DNA of 64,000 nucleotides from Flavobacterium sp. ALJ2 (GTDB taxonomy: Bacteria > Bacteroidota > Bacteroidia > Flavobacteriales > Flavobacteriaceae), in contig NZ_JADNRC010000002.1 of NCBI RefSeq assembly GCF_015594725.1, positions 62,001-126,000 of the forward strand, in the 5' to 3' direction. How positions within the stretch are numbered: position 1 is the stretch's first letter; each line of letters starts with the position of its first letter. The notes beneath the pieces are model-generated. The model worked only from the letters and a program-made list of their open reading frames with translations. It was not told the origin of the DNA and ran no database searches. A program made the position numbers and the translations under genes. Shown here piece by piece: positions 18,140 through 26,788 of the stretch.

Positions 18140-18862
18140 TTATTTCTGATTATTATTCTTTTGAAATGGCTTTGATTTCCCTACACCTTTTATATTCTTA
18201 TTATTCTGAATTTTAGGTTGTACAGCTGGTGTGATTTTATTTGATATACGTTTGTTTGTTCGTAATAAATCAGTTGTATTTAGGAGCTCTTCTGAACTTT
18301 GTAAAAGATTTATCTTTCCATCTGATAGTTCATACAAATGTTCAAAAATAACATCATCTTTTACAGTATCTTTATTCCAACTCAAGTATGATTTCTTCAT
18401 ATGATTGGCAATTACCAATACTAATGCATTCTTCATTTCGCCTTCTTCCCATTTGTTGGCAACATCTATCATATATTTGATGTTATTACCATAATACCTG
18501 TATTTTGGGTAATTTTGCGGGTATTTTAATACATCTGGCTTTAGTTGCAATACTTCACGAGATGGTATTGGGTATGGTGAATCAACATCTAATTTAAAAT
18601 TAGACATAATAAAAAGCTGATCCCAAAGTTTGTGTTGGAAATCGGGGACATCACGCAAATGCGGATTCAAACTTCCCATTACTTGAATAATATATTTGGC
18701 CGCTTTGTTGCGTTGTTCAACATCTTCAATAGCAGTAGCCTGATCTATCAATTTTTGCAAATGACGACCATATTCTGGAATGATTAAATGTTGTCTTTCA
18801 GAATTATATTCTAAATTAAAAACAACATCATTCGCATTTTCTTTTTTATATTTTTCGATCAT
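18140..18862 (-). CDS. DUF4290 domain protein
   Basis: 240 residues, soluble, no signal peptide. The first 175 residues form the DUF4290-like helical part (NLEYNSERQHLIIPEYGRHLQKLI, LNPHLRDVPDFQHKLWDQLF). The C-terminal 50 residues are low-complexity, rich in Asn, Lys and Gln. The family is restricted to Bacteroidota and regularly neighbours murA; the role is unknown, though the conserved linkage suggests an envelope-related function. It starts 2 bp after the stop of the DUF493 gene. Confidence 0.85.
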   Translation of the reverse strand: MIEKYKKENANDVVFNLEYNSERQHLIIPEYGRHLQKLIDQATAIEDVEQRNKAAKYIIQVMGSLNPHLRDVPDFQHKLWDQLFIMSNFKLDVDSPYPIPSREVLQLKPDVLKYPQNYPKYRYYGNNIKYMIDVANKWEEGEMKNALVLVIANHMKKSYLSWNKDTVKDDVIFEHLYELSDGKINLLQSSEELLNTTDLLRTNKRISNKITPAVQPKIQNNKNIKGVGKSKPFQKNNNQK

Positions 18863-18864
18863 AA

Positions 18865-19161
18865 TTATAGTGAAACTATACCCTCAATTACAGAAACTTC
18901 TTGGTATTTACTGATTACTTCATCTGAGCTTTTCATAGTAACATCTACCGAAACACTGGTAAACTTACCTGTTTTAGATTTTGTAGTTTTAATTACTGCT
19001 CCCATGCAATCAAAAGCTTTCTCTACGCGCTCAACATTATCGCCTACTGAAGGCATAATGAATTTATACAAATACTCTGCTGGCCAAGTGTTACTATTGT
19101 CCAACTCAACCTTTAATCTTTCGTAAAATTCAGCGGTGGTTTTTTCTTTATCTTCGTCCAT
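18865..19161 (-). CDS. DUF493 family protein (YbeD-like)
   Basis: 98 residues with the alpha-beta fold pattern of DUF493/YbeD proteins (YKFIMPSVGDNVERVEKAF, VTKSKTGKFTSVSVDVTMKS). These small soluble proteins resemble ACT-like regulatory domains; function is unknown. First gene of the leftward DUF493-DUF4290-murA-CDF run. A TATATTTG box on the minus strand at 19181-19188 could be its -7 element, but no good TTG lies upstream. Confidence 0.85.
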   Translation of the reverse strand: MDEDKEKTTAEFYERLKVELDNSNTWPAEYLYKFIMPSVGDNVERVEKAFDCMGAVIKTTKSKTGKFTSVSVDVTMKSSDEVISKYQEVSVIEGIVSL

Positions 19162-19390
19162 TCTTTCATTAAAATAAACGCAAATATACGGTTTTGAACT
19201 GAGAATTTATATTTAGCATTTGGGAATTTTTCACAATACGAAACATTAATTAGAATTCGCTTTATTTTCCTATTTAACAACATTAAATTATGTTGCCTAA
19301 AATTGTTAAATAATAGATTTTAGTCTATCCTCTTTTATTCTTTTATCTTTGATTAATTGAATATGCTTTATAATAAAAAATACAACCACA

Positions 19391-20314
19391 ATGAAAACGC
19401 CTTATCTCTATTTGTTAGTTGCTATATATTTTTTCTCAAATCCCATTACCGCACAAGAAATCAAGTCATTAACATATTTTAAAAACGATTCCACTAAACT
19501 GGAACTTGATTTGTATCTACCTTTAAAAAAAACAGATAAAAAAACACCTCTTGTTATTTTCGCTCATGGTGGCGGATTTTCGGGTGGAGATCGTTTTGGT
19601 GAAAAGAATTTCGCTAACAGCCTTGCTGAAAAAGGAATTGCTGTTGCAAGTATTTCATACACTTTATATATGAAGGGAAAAGATTTTGGATGCAGCTCAA
19701 CACTATCTGAAAAAATTAAAACCATACAAATTGCTGTTAGTGATACTTGGCAGGCGACTTCATATTTGATTAAAAATAAAAACATATACAATATTGATGA
19801 TTCTAAAATATTTATTGCAGGAATTAGTGCTGGCGGCGAAATTAGCTTTCATGCTGCTTTTTGGGATTATAAATTGATGAATTTATACTCTGATAATTTA
19901 CCAAAAAACTTTAAGTACAAAGGTTTAATTGGAGGGTCTGGAGCTATTATGAATATAGATTTGATTACATCTAAAAATGCAATTCCGATGCTGCTTTCCC
20001 ATGGAAGCGAAGACCCTACAGTGCCTTACGCAACAGGCTCGCATCGCTCCTGCCCTACGGACTCTCAAGGCTATATGAGTCTTTCAGGCTCTTATTCCGT
20101 TTACAACCGTATGACTTCACTAAATAAAAACATTAAACTTATTACTTCTTGTGGTGCTGGACATGAATTTTGTGGTTATTTATTTGAAAAAGAACCAGAT
20201 TATGTTTTAGACTTTATAAATGATGTGATTGCAAAAAGAAAATTTGAATCACACATTATTATCTCAAATACTAAGAAATTAAAAGAGCCATCACAATATT
20301 TGTTTTGCAACTAG
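19391..20314 (+). CDS. secreted alpha/beta hydrolase (esterase/lipase-like)
   Basis: 307 residues with a signal peptide ending ITAQ. The alpha/beta-hydrolase fold is shown by the HGGGFSGGD oxyanion block, the nucleophile elbow GISAGGE (Ser about 155), the acid in HGSEDPTVPY and the His in CGAGHEFC. This layout matches carboxylesterases and acetyl-xylan-type esterases of the hormone-sensitive lipase group. It stands alone and is followed by its own terminator. The natural substrate is unknown. Confidence 0.85.
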   Translation: MKTPYLYLLVAIYFFSNPITAQEIKSLTYFKNDSTKLELDLYLPLKKTDKKTPLVIFAHGGGFSGGDRFGEKNFANSLAEKGIAVASISYTLYMKGKDFGCSSTLSEKIKTIQIAVSDTWQATSYLIKNKNIYNIDDSKIFIAGISAGGEISFHAAFWDYKLMNLYSDNLPKNFKYKGLIGGSGAIMNIDLITSKNAIPMLLSHGSEDPTVPYATGSHRSCPTDSQGYMSLSGSYSVYNRMTSLNKNIKLITSCGAGHEFCGYLFEKEPDYVLDFINDVIAKRKFESHIIISNTKKLKEPSQYLFCN

Positions 20315-20333
20315 AATAATTTCATCATTATAC

Positions 20334-20366
20334 ATCAAGTTTCATTACAACTAAACTTGATTTTTC
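20334..20366 (+). terminator. intrinsic terminator after the esterase gene
   Basis: Stem ATCAAGTTT / AAACTTGAT with a 10-nt loop followed by TTTTT. Confidence 0.8.
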
Positions 20367-20633
20367 ACATTTATATTAATGGTAAAAAAAGCAGATTAGC
20401 AAGTATAACTTTATGCTAGATCTATTTTAAACTAATTAATACAAGTATCAAAACCACAAGCCCATTTGCCCCGATAGGAGTAAAAACCTATTTTATTCTT
20501 TCTTTAAAAAAGGTAAAAGCTGACACAAACACCAGGAAGTTTACTTACTAAAAAAAATAATCGTTCACTTCTGAAAAAATAATCTTGCGTAATACCAATA
20601 AGTTTAGGTAAATTTGCACTTTATTTTTAGAAA
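20367..20633. other. intergenic region, nothing recognised
   Basis: About 265 bp, strongly AT-rich, with no convincing ORF, RNA signature or consensus promoter that I can see. It must contain the promoter of the ATPase gene at 20634. Confidence 0.5.
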
Positions 20634-21167
20634 GTGCAGAAAGAAATTATTGTTATTATTGGTGGCCCAGGTACGGGAAAGTCTACAATTATTGATGGTT
20701 TGGTAGCCGATGGATATTGCTGTTATCCCGAAATTTCTAGACAAGTAACATTGGAAGCTCAAAAAGAAGGAATCGAACAACTGTTTCTAGAAAAGCCCTT
20801 GCTATTTAGTGAGAAGTTGCTTGAAGGAAGAATAAAGCAATTTGAAAGCGCTCAAGAAGAAGCTGCAGAAGTAGTTTTTATTGACCGAGGAATTCCTGAT
20901 GTTGTTGCTTATATGGATTATATAGGTGATGAATATCCGAAACACTTCAAAACAGCATGTGAGGTTTGCAAATATTCTAAAATTTTCTTGCTTCCACCTT
21001 GGGAAGAAATCTACATGAGTGACGGCGAACGTTACGAAAACTTTGAACAAGCAAAAACAATTTACAGTCATCTAGTAGAAACGTACAAAAAATACGGCTA
21101 CGAACTAATTGAGGTTCCAAAAGATACTGTGCCTAACCGAATTCTTTATATCTTAGATAAAATTTAG
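20634..21167 (+). CDS. AAA-type ATPase / NadR-like kinase domain protein
   Basis: 177 residues. The P-loop is GGPGTGKST (residues 10-18), Walker B-like acid in VVFIDRGIPDVVAYM, and a lid with conserved Arg in DGERYENFEQA. This is the AAA_28/NadR-like family of small P-loop kinases. No NMN adenylyltransferase domain is attached, so ribosylnicotinamide kinase activity is only one possibility. The start used is a GTG at 20634; the next in-frame Met is far inside, and the P-loop needs the early start. Confidence 0.8.
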   Translation: MQKEIIVIIGGPGTGKSTIIDGLVADGYCCYPEISRQVTLEAQKEGIEQLFLEKPLLFSEKLLEGRIKQFESAQEEAAEVVFIDRGIPDVVAYMDYIGDEYPKHFKTACEVCKYSKIFLLPPWEEIYMSDGERYENFEQAKTIYSHLVETYKKYGYELIEVPKDTVPNRILYILDKI

Positions 21168-21232
21168 TCAGAGTCTTTAAGGTTGGTAAAACTAGAAGCT
21201 GTATTCTAAATTGTTAACTTTAATCCTGACAA

Positions 21233-23125
21233 ATGCAAGAAGCATTAGCAATTCTTCAAAAATACTGGAAACATGATAGTTTCCGTCCTTTACAAAACGA
21301 AATCATCGATTCAGTTTTAAACGGTGACGATACTTTTGCCCTGTTACCAACTGGCGGAGGGAAATCAATTTGTTTTCAGGTTCCATCAATGATGAAGGAA
21401 GGAATCTGCCTTGTAATTTCACCTTTGATTGCCTTAATGAAAGATCAAGTCGCTAATTTACAAAAACGCGACATCAAAGCAATTGCTCTTACTGGCGGAA
21501 TCAATACTGAAGAAATTATTAATCTTCTGGATAATTGCCAATATGGAAATTACAAATTTTTATACCTATCTCCTGAACGACTTCAATCGGACTGGATTCT
21601 TGACCGTGTAAAGAACTTACCAATAAATTTTATTGCAATAGATGAAGCGCATTGTGTTTCGCAATGGGGACATGACTTCCGTCCAGCCTATCTTAAAATT
21701 TCAGAGCTGAAGAAATTTTTTCCTAAAATTCCTTTCCTTGCTTTAACCGCTACAGCAACTCCAAGAGTTATTGAAGATATCAAAACCCAATTAGGACTAA
21801 AAGACACTAAACTTTTCCAGCAATCATTTGCCAGAGAAAACATTGCATATATGGTTTTTGAAGTCGAAGACAAACTATATAGAACGGAACAGATTTTGAA
21901 AAAAAACCCACAGCCTTCTATTATATATGTCCGGAACCGTAAATCTTGTTTAACGATTTCGGCTCAATTACAATCTTTAGGCTTTAAAGCTACCTATTAT
22001 CATGGTGGTCTTTCGACTAAAGAAAAAGATAAAAACATGCAATTATGGATGAATGAAAGTGCACAAGTCATTGTTGCTACAAATGCATTTGGAATGGGGA
22101 TCGACAAACCGAATGTAAAAACCGTAATTCATACCCAATTACCCGAAAATATTGAAAACTACTATCAGGAGTCTGGTCGCGCAGGACGTAATGGTGAAAA
22201 ATCTTACTCTCTTTTGCTTACTAGTTCATCGGATACTGCTAATGCTGAAAGTCAGTTTATACAATCTTTGGCTGATAAAAAATTTCTAAATACGATGTAT
22301 ATCAAGCTTTGTAATTATTTCCAGATTGCCTACGGCGAAGGAATTAATGAAGAGTTTGCTTTTAACCTAAACCATTTTTGCCATAAATACGATTTCCCTA
22401 CTCTAAAAACATACAATGCATTACAGTTTCTAGATCGCCAGGGCATTATTACTTTATCTCAAGGTTTTTCGGAAAAAATCACCATGCAGTTCCTTATTGA
22501 ATCTAAAGAAGTAATTCGATATATAAGTCTTAATTCAAATGATGAGGAAATCATTCTTGCCATTTTACGCACTTATCCAGGTATTTACGAAATGAAGACT
22601 CCCTTCAACTTACAGCTTATTGCTAAAAAATCGAGCAGTACAGAAACTGAAGTTCATGCTGTTCTTCAAAAACTAAAAGAAAAAGAAATCATCGAATATA
22701 ACAGCAAAAACAATGATGCTTCTATATTATTCAATGAAGTACGTGAAGACAACTATACAATTAATAGAGTTTCGAAATACCTAGAAAAACAAAACAACCT
22801 AAAAAAAGACCAATTAAAATCAGTTTTAGATTATGTAAAGGAAAATAAAACATGTAAAAACAAGTTAATCTTAGATTATTTTGGAGAAAAAACAACCACA
22901 GATTGTGGCATATGCTCTTATTGTATTACTAAGAAAGTAAAAAAAACTAACAATTCTATTACACAAAACATTCTAGATTTATTAAAAACCGAAGAATTAA
23001 GCTCAAGAGATATTCAGACTCGAACTAATAATAGTGCAGATGATGTTGTTCATGCTCTACAAGAACTATTAGAAGAAAATCACATTATAATAAAACCGAA
23101 TAATAAATACACTTTAAAAACATAA
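21233..23125 (+). CDS. recQ: ATP-dependent DNA helicase RecQ
   Basis: 630 residues. The helicase core shows motif I (LLPTGGGKS), motif II (DEAH in AIDEAHCVSQWGHDFRP), motif III (ALTATATPR), motif V (TNAFGMGIDKPNV) and motif VI (QESGRAGRNG). The zinc-binding RecQ-Ct region has Cys ligands in CKNK and DCGICSYC. A winged-helix part follows; no complete HRDC domain is evident. RecQ unwinds 3'-5' and works in recombinational repair. Its TAA overlaps the fmt ATG by one base. Confidence 0.95.
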   Translation: MQEALAILQKYWKHDSFRPLQNEIIDSVLNGDDTFALLPTGGGKSICFQVPSMMKEGICLVISPLIALMKDQVANLQKRDIKAIALTGGINTEEIINLLDNCQYGNYKFLYLSPERLQSDWILDRVKNLPINFIAIDEAHCVSQWGHDFRPAYLKISELKKFFPKIPFLALTATATPRVIEDIKTQLGLKDTKLFQQSFARENIAYMVFEVEDKLYRTEQILKKNPQPSIIYVRNRKSCLTISAQLQSLGFKATYYHGGLSTKEKDKNMQLWMNESAQVIVATNAFGMGIDKPNVKTVIHTQLPENIENYYQESGRAGRNGEKSYSLLLTSSSDTANAESQFIQSLADKKFLNTMYIKLCNYFQIAYGEGINEEFAFNLNHFCHKYDFPTLKTYNALQFLDRQGIITLSQGFSEKITMQFLIESKEVIRYISLNSNDEEIILAILRTYPGIYEMKTPFNLQLIAKKSSSTETEVHAVLQKLKEKEIIEYNSKNNDASILFNEVREDNYTINRVSKYLEKQNNLKKDQLKSVLDYVKENKTCKNKLILDYFGEKTTTDCGICSYCITKKVKKTNNSITQNILDLLKTEELSSRDIQTRTNNSADDVVHALQELLEENHIIIKPNNKYTLKT

Positions 23126-24072
23126 TGGAAAAATTACGAATCATATTTATGGGCACTCCTGAATTTGCAGTTGGAATTCTGGACACCGTAATTAAGAACA
23201 ACTATAATATTGTAGGCGTTATTACTGCGGCAGACAAACCAGCTGGTCGTGGTCAAAAAATAAAATATTCTGCTGTAAAAGAATATGCATTAGTCAATAA
23301 CCTTCCTTTATTACAGCCAACTAATTTAAAAGACGAAGCTTTTTTATCTGAATTAAAATCCTTGAATGCTAATTTACAAATTGTGGTAGCATTTAGAATG
23401 CTACCTAAGGTTGTATGGGAAATGCCTTCATTAGGAACATTTAACCTTCATGCATCCCTGCTTCCAAATTATCGTGGCGCTGCTCCTATAAACTGGGCTA
23501 TAATAAACGGCGAAACAAAAACTGGCGTTACCACGTTTTTTATAGATGATAAGATTGATACTGGAGCAATGATTCTCAGTTCAGAAATAGAAATAGAGCC
23601 CACTGAAAATGCAGGACAATTACACGATCGATTAATGCATTTAGGAAGTGAAACTGTTATAAAAACTTTACAAGCAATCGAAACTGAAGATGTAACTACT
23701 ATAATTCAGGAAGAATCTGCCGAAATCAAAACAGCATACAAGTTAAACAAAGAAAATTGCAAAATAGACTGGACAAAATCAGCATCAATAATCAGTGATC
23801 TAATAAGAGGTCTGAGTCCTTATCCTGCAGCTTGGAGTTTCTTAAAAGATAAAGAGGAAGAATTAAGTATAAAAATATACGAGGCTAAACCTATCTTAGA
23901 AGCACATAACCTCGAAATTGGAAGCTTAATTAGCTCCAAAAAGGAGATTAAAATAGCCGTTATTGATGGTTATATCCAATTATTGAATTTACAATTACCT
24001 GGGAAAAAGCGAATGACTGTAGTCGAATTACTAAACGGAATCTCTTTTTCTGAGAACACAAAAGTCTATTAA
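23125..24072 (+). CDS. fmt: methionyl-tRNA formyltransferase
   Basis: 315 residues, full length. The formyltransferase domain has the catalytic Asn-His-Asp set in the region FNLHASLLPNYRGAAPINWAIINGE and the folate-site GVTTFFIDDKIDTG. The C-terminal OB-like domain follows. It formylates initiator Met-tRNA in the cytosol. Translation is probably coupled to recQ through the TAATG overlap. Confidence 0.95.
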   Translation: MEKLRIIFMGTPEFAVGILDTVIKNNYNIVGVITAADKPAGRGQKIKYSAVKEYALVNNLPLLQPTNLKDEAFLSELKSLNANLQIVVAFRMLPKVVWEMPSLGTFNLHASLLPNYRGAAPINWAIINGETKTGVTTFFIDDKIDTGAMILSSEIEIEPTENAGQLHDRLMHLGSETVIKTLQAIETEDVTTIIQEESAEIKTAYKLNKENCKIDWTKSASIISDLIRGLSPYPAAWSFLKDKEEELSIKIYEAKPILEAHNLEIGSLISSKKEIKIAVIDGYIQLLNLQLPGKKRMTVVELLNGISFSENTKVY

Positions 24073-24178
24073 CACCAACAAAACAAGGCTACTCACTAAA
24101 AACAGCGATACTTTTAGTCGGTTTTATGAACAAAAAAAGCAAGTTATCAACAATTCAAACTAAAATCAAACAAAACGC

Positions 24179-24208
24179 TTGCAAGGAACGTATTTCCTAT
24201 TAAATTTG
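24179..24208 (+). promoter_or_regulatory. Bacteroidota-type promoter of the HU gene
   Basis: TTG at 24179-24181, 19 bp, TAAATTTG at 24201-24208. Start codon at 24253, leaving a leader of about 35-40 nt. Confidence 0.75.
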
Positions 24209-24252
24209 TGTATTGACAATTTTTTTTAACCAACAATTAATAACTAATTATT

Positions 24253-24525
24253 ATGAACAAATCAGAATTAATCGATGCTATTGCTGCTGATGCAGGAATT
24301 ACAAAAGCTGCGGCAAAATTAGCTTTAGAATCATTTTTAGGAAACGTAGGTGCGACTTTGAAAAAAGGCGGAAGAGTATCATTGGTAGGTTTTGGATCAT
24401 GGTCAGTTTCTGCAAGAGCTGCTAGAGACGGTAGAAACCCTCAAACTGGAAAAACTATTCAAATCGCTGCTAAGAATGTTGTAAAATTCAAAGCAGGAGC
24501 TGAATTAGAAAGTGCAGTTAACTAA
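24253..24525 (+). CDS. HU family DNA-binding protein
   Basis: 90 residues, classic HU length. N-terminal helical dimerisation part (MNKSELIDAIAADAGITKAAAKLALESF), then the beta-arm signature GFGSWSVSARAARDGRNPQTGKTIQIAAKNVVKFKAG with the intercalating Pro in RNPQTG. It compacts and bends the nucleoid DNA as a dimer. It has its own promoter and terminator, as expected for an abundant protein. Confidence 0.95.
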   Translation: MNKSELIDAIAADAGITKAAAKLALESFLGNVGATLKKGGRVSLVGFGSWSVSARAARDGRNPQTGKTIQIAAKNVVKFKAGAELESAVN

Positions 24526-24555
24526 GAACAAGCTACATACGCTTTTAATATAATT

Positions 24556-24585
24556 AAAACCTTCCATATGGGGGGTTTTTTTTTG
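24556..24585 (+). terminator. intrinsic terminator of the HU gene
   Basis: Ten-pair stem AAAACCTTCC / GGGGGGTTTT (two G-U pairs) with loop ATAT and a T-run. The long open frame of the next gene begins inside this hairpin, which argues for the later start at 24652. Confidence 0.85.
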
Positions 24586-24651
24586 CTGTTTAACGATTTT
24601 ATTTACGATTTTAAAAAAATTATTCTTAAATTTAATAAAAATTGTAACGAT

Positions 24652-25212
24652 ATGATTTCAGAAAAATTAAAAAAAGGACACCTACTTATTGCTGAGCCTT
24701 CAATAATTGGAGACTTATCATTTAATAGATCAGTGATCTTATTAGCAGATCACAACGAAGAAGGTTCTATAGGTTTCATCATAAATAAGCCACTAAAATA
24801 TACCATTAATGACTTAATTCCCGAAATCAATGCTACATTCAAAATCTATAATGGTGGTCCAGTAGAGCAGGATAATCTTTATTTCATCCATAATATACCC
24901 GATTTGATTCCAAATAGCATTGAAATTTCAAACGGTATATATTGGGGAGGTGATTTTGAATCCACAAAAGACCTAATTAACAGTGGTGCAATTAACAAGA
25001 ACAACATACGCTTCTTTTTAGGTTACACAGGCTGGGATGAACACCAACTAGAAACAGAAATGCAGAATAATTCTTGGATTATAGCTGACAATAATTATAA
25101 AAATAAAATTATCGGAAAATCACCAACCCATTTCTGGAAACAACAAATTATTGAGCTGGGTGGAGATTATCTTATTTGGTCTAATGCACCTGAGAATCCA
25201 TACCTAAACTAG
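24652..25212 (+). CDS. YqgE/AlgH family protein
   Basis: 186 residues from the ATG at 24652 (MISEKLKKGHLLIAEPSIIGDLSFNRSVILLADHNEEGSIGFIINKPL), the normal start for the family. An upstream in-frame ATG at 24568 lies in the HU terminator and is rejected. YqgE/AlgH (DUF179) proteins are soluble and widespread, with unresolved function; AlgH was linked to alginate regulation in Pseudomonas. The GWDEHQLETEMQNNSWI signature near the end is intact. Confidence 0.9.
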   Translation: MISEKLKKGHLLIAEPSIIGDLSFNRSVILLADHNEEGSIGFIINKPLKYTINDLIPEINATFKIYNGGPVEQDNLYFIHNIPDLIPNSIEISNGIYWGGDFESTKDLINSGAINKNNIRFFLGYTGWDEHQLETEMQNNSWIIADNNYKNKIIGKSPTHFWKQQIIELGGDYLIWSNAPENPYLN

Positions 25213-25215
25213 TAT

Positions 25216-26049
25216 TTACACAAGACTTTCATTAAGTTTTTGCGTTAATATAGCAGATAATTTAGTTGTAAATTCCTTTTTACGGTATTTGGTTATTGGC
25301 TGAATCCCTTTTATTACGTTAGTAAGAAACAATTCGTCGGCTTTTTGCAAATCAAACGGCGATATTGGTTCTTCTACAACTTCTATGTCCGTTATTTTTT
25401 TAGCCAAAGCCAATACTTGTTTACGCATTACCCCATTTAAACACCCTTCTGATACTGGTGGCGTAATCAATTTATTCCCCAATAGCATAAACAAATTTTC
25501 TTGTAATGCTTCAACAACATTCTTACTATCGTTTAACAAGATACAATTATCCAGTCCATTTTCGTTTGCAAAAATACTTCCTGTGATATTTATTATTTTA
25601 TTAGTCGTCTTTATTGATGATAATAACTGCTTCGTAACATAAAAATCTTTGTACAAATCGACTTCATATTGATTTTCACTAACCTGATATTCTTTATTAT
25701 CTAAAGCTGTTGCATGAATTAAAAACGAAACTGTATTGTTCTGTGGCAAATAATATCCTCCATTGTTACGATATACTGTAATTCTTGCTCTTGCCGAATC
25801 GGAGATTGAATTATAATTAAGTAATGAAAGAATTTGCTCTTCAAGATATTCCATTGTAAAGTTCATTGGAATCTCCATTCGAACTATTCGCATAGAAGAC
25901 ATTAATCTAAAATAATGATCTTCAATAAAAAGAACTTTATTATCTACTATTTTAAAGGTTTCAAAAACGCCATCTCCGTATAAAAAAGCGCGATTTTGAA
26001 TTAATAAATTATCGTTCTGTGCTACTATATTTCCGTTAAAATTAATCAT
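25216..26049 (-). CDS. class IV aminotransferase (BCAT / aminodeoxychorismate lyase-like)
   Basis: 277 residues with the class IV PLP fold: N-terminal NRAFLYGDGVFETFKI block, the putative PLP Lys in SSIKTTNKIINI, and the ligand-binding loops PPVSEGCLNGVMRKQVL and ADELFLTNVIKGIQPI. The family covers branched-chain aminotransferase, D-amino-acid aminotransferase and PabC; length and NRAFLYGDGVFET favour the PabC/D-AAT side, but I cannot decide. The ATG directly follows the T-run of the terminator of the START-like gene. Confidence 0.85.
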   Translation of the reverse strand: MINFNGNIVAQNDNLLIQNRAFLYGDGVFETFKIVDNKVLFIEDHYFRLMSSMRIVRMEIPMNFTMEYLEEQILSLLNYNSISDSARARITVYRNNGGYYLPQNNTVSFLIHATALDNKEYQVSENQYEVDLYKDFYVTKQLLSSIKTTNKIINITGSIFANENGLDNCILLNDSKNVVEALQENLFMLLGNKLITPPVSEGCLNGVMRKQVLALAKKITDIEVVEEPISPFDLQKADELFLTNVIKGIQPITKYRKKEFTTKLSAILTQKLNESLV

Positions 26050-26050
26050 A

Positions 26051-26075
26051 AAAAAACCCTGAATTTTGTTCAGGG
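26051..26075 (-). terminator. intrinsic terminator of the START-like gene
   Basis: Stem CCCTGAA / TTCAGGG, then on the minus strand seven T directly followed by the ATG of the aminotransferase gene at 26049. Confidence 0.85.
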
Positions 26076-26103
26076 CAAATATAAGTTATAAAATAGACTT
26101 TTA

Positions 26104-26496
26104 CTAAACTGATCCGATAAGATGTTTAAGATCGGAGATTTGATTTTCCCATAATTGTTTAGCTTCTCCAAGCTCATCTTTTTCGGCAAAATCGACTACC
26201 ATAAGCGAAACATCTTTTGTTAGCTCGTCTACAAGAATATGCAATTCAAAGAAATACTCTGTGTCTTTGCTGCTTTCGTCAACCCATTTAAACTTAACTT
26301 TTTCGCCCGTTTTTTTGGATGCTAAACGTGCTTTTTCCTCAGAATCATTCCAAATGAAAGTAAAAAACTCTCCACGTGAATTCACATTATCTGCAAACCA
26401 TTCAGACAGTCCCGATGGTGTAGATATATACTGATATAATAACTGCGGAGATGAATTTATAGGAAATTCGATTTCGTAACGTACTTTTAGATCCAT
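26104..26496 (-). CDS. START-like domain protein
   Basis: 130 residues with the helix-grip pattern of START/AHSA1-like proteins: an N-terminal strand (KVRYEIEFPINSSPQLLYQYISTPSGLSEWFADNV), a central sheet and a long C-terminal helix (ELGEAKQLWENQISDLKHLIGS). Bacteroidota carry this as a conserved single-copy protein of unknown ligand. No transmembrane segment. It is divergent from the tRNA gene to its right. Confidence 0.85.
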   Translation of the reverse strand: MDLKVRYEIEFPINSSPQLLYQYISTPSGLSEWFADNVNSRGEFFTFIWNDSEEKARLASKKTGEKVKFKWVDESSKDTEYFFELHILVDELTKDVSLMVVDFAEKDELGEAKQLWENQISDLKHLIGSV

Positions 26497-26583
26497 GTGC
26501 CAAATTTAATTTTTCGGAAATATAAGAATATATCTCCGTAAAAAAGAGTTTTTTAAAAATATTTTTTTTTCTTTCATTTATGC

Positions 26584-26613
26584 TTGTCAACTCTAAAATT
26601 ATTTTTATATTTG
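26584..26613 (+). promoter_or_regulatory. Bacteroidota-type promoter of the tRNA gene
   Basis: TTG at 26584-26586, 19 bp, TATATTTG at 26606-26613, 35 bp upstream of the mature tRNA 5' end. Confidence 0.8.
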
Positions 26614-26648
26614 CACCCGCAATGAGAGCCATACTCTTACTGCAATAT

Positions 26649-26725
26649 GGCGAGATAGCTCAGTTGGTTAGAGCGCAGGATTCATAACCCTGAGGTCCCG
26701 AGTTCAAATCTCGGTCTCGCTACCA
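26649..26725 (+). tRNA. tRNA-Met (anticodon CAT), prophage attachment locus
   Basis: A complete cloverleaf: acceptor GGCGAGA / TCTCGCT with A73 and encoded CCA at 26723-26725; D arm GCTC...GAGC; anticodon loop TTCATAA with CAT at 26683-26685; T arm CCGAG-TTCAAAT-CTCGG. The paired first acceptor position rules out the initiator type. It is read as elongator Met; a lysidine-modified Ile(CAT) tRNA cannot be fully excluded. The last anticodon-stem pair is an A-C mismatch. The prophage integrase begins 64 bp downstream. Confidence 0.95.
26697..26725. other. inferred left attachment site (attL core in tRNA 3' end)
   Basis: Tyrosine integrases commonly use the T arm and 3' end of a tRNA gene as attB and restore it with phage DNA. 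The integrase gene and continuous phage genes begin right behind this tRNA. A second copy of the 3' part should mark the right end, which is outside the window; no second copy was found within it. Core limits are a guess. Confidence 0.5.
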
Positions 26726-26755
26726 AAAAGAAAAAAACAAAACATTAGGTTTTAC

Positions 26756-26788
26756 ACGGGATAAGAGATACTTTTATCCCGTTTTTTT
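26756..26788 (+). terminator. intrinsic terminator between tRNA and integrase
   Basis: Stem ACGGGATAA / TTATCCCGT with a 9-nt loop and seven T at 26782-26788. The T-run ends exactly where the integrase ATG begins, so the hairpin occupies the place of its ribosome-binding region. Confidence 0.9.

Noticed and set aside
20802..21071. 89-aa minus-strand ORF inside the ATPase gene
   Set aside because: Antisense shadow of a gene with intact P-loop.
24568..24651. Upstream ATG extending the YqgE protein by 28 residues
   Set aside because: It lies inside the HU terminator, and the family starts at MISEKLKKG.
26402..26632. 76-aa minus-strand ORF before the tRNA
   Set aside because: It overlaps the START-like gene in another frame and runs through the tRNA promoter; low-complexity Lys/Ile content.
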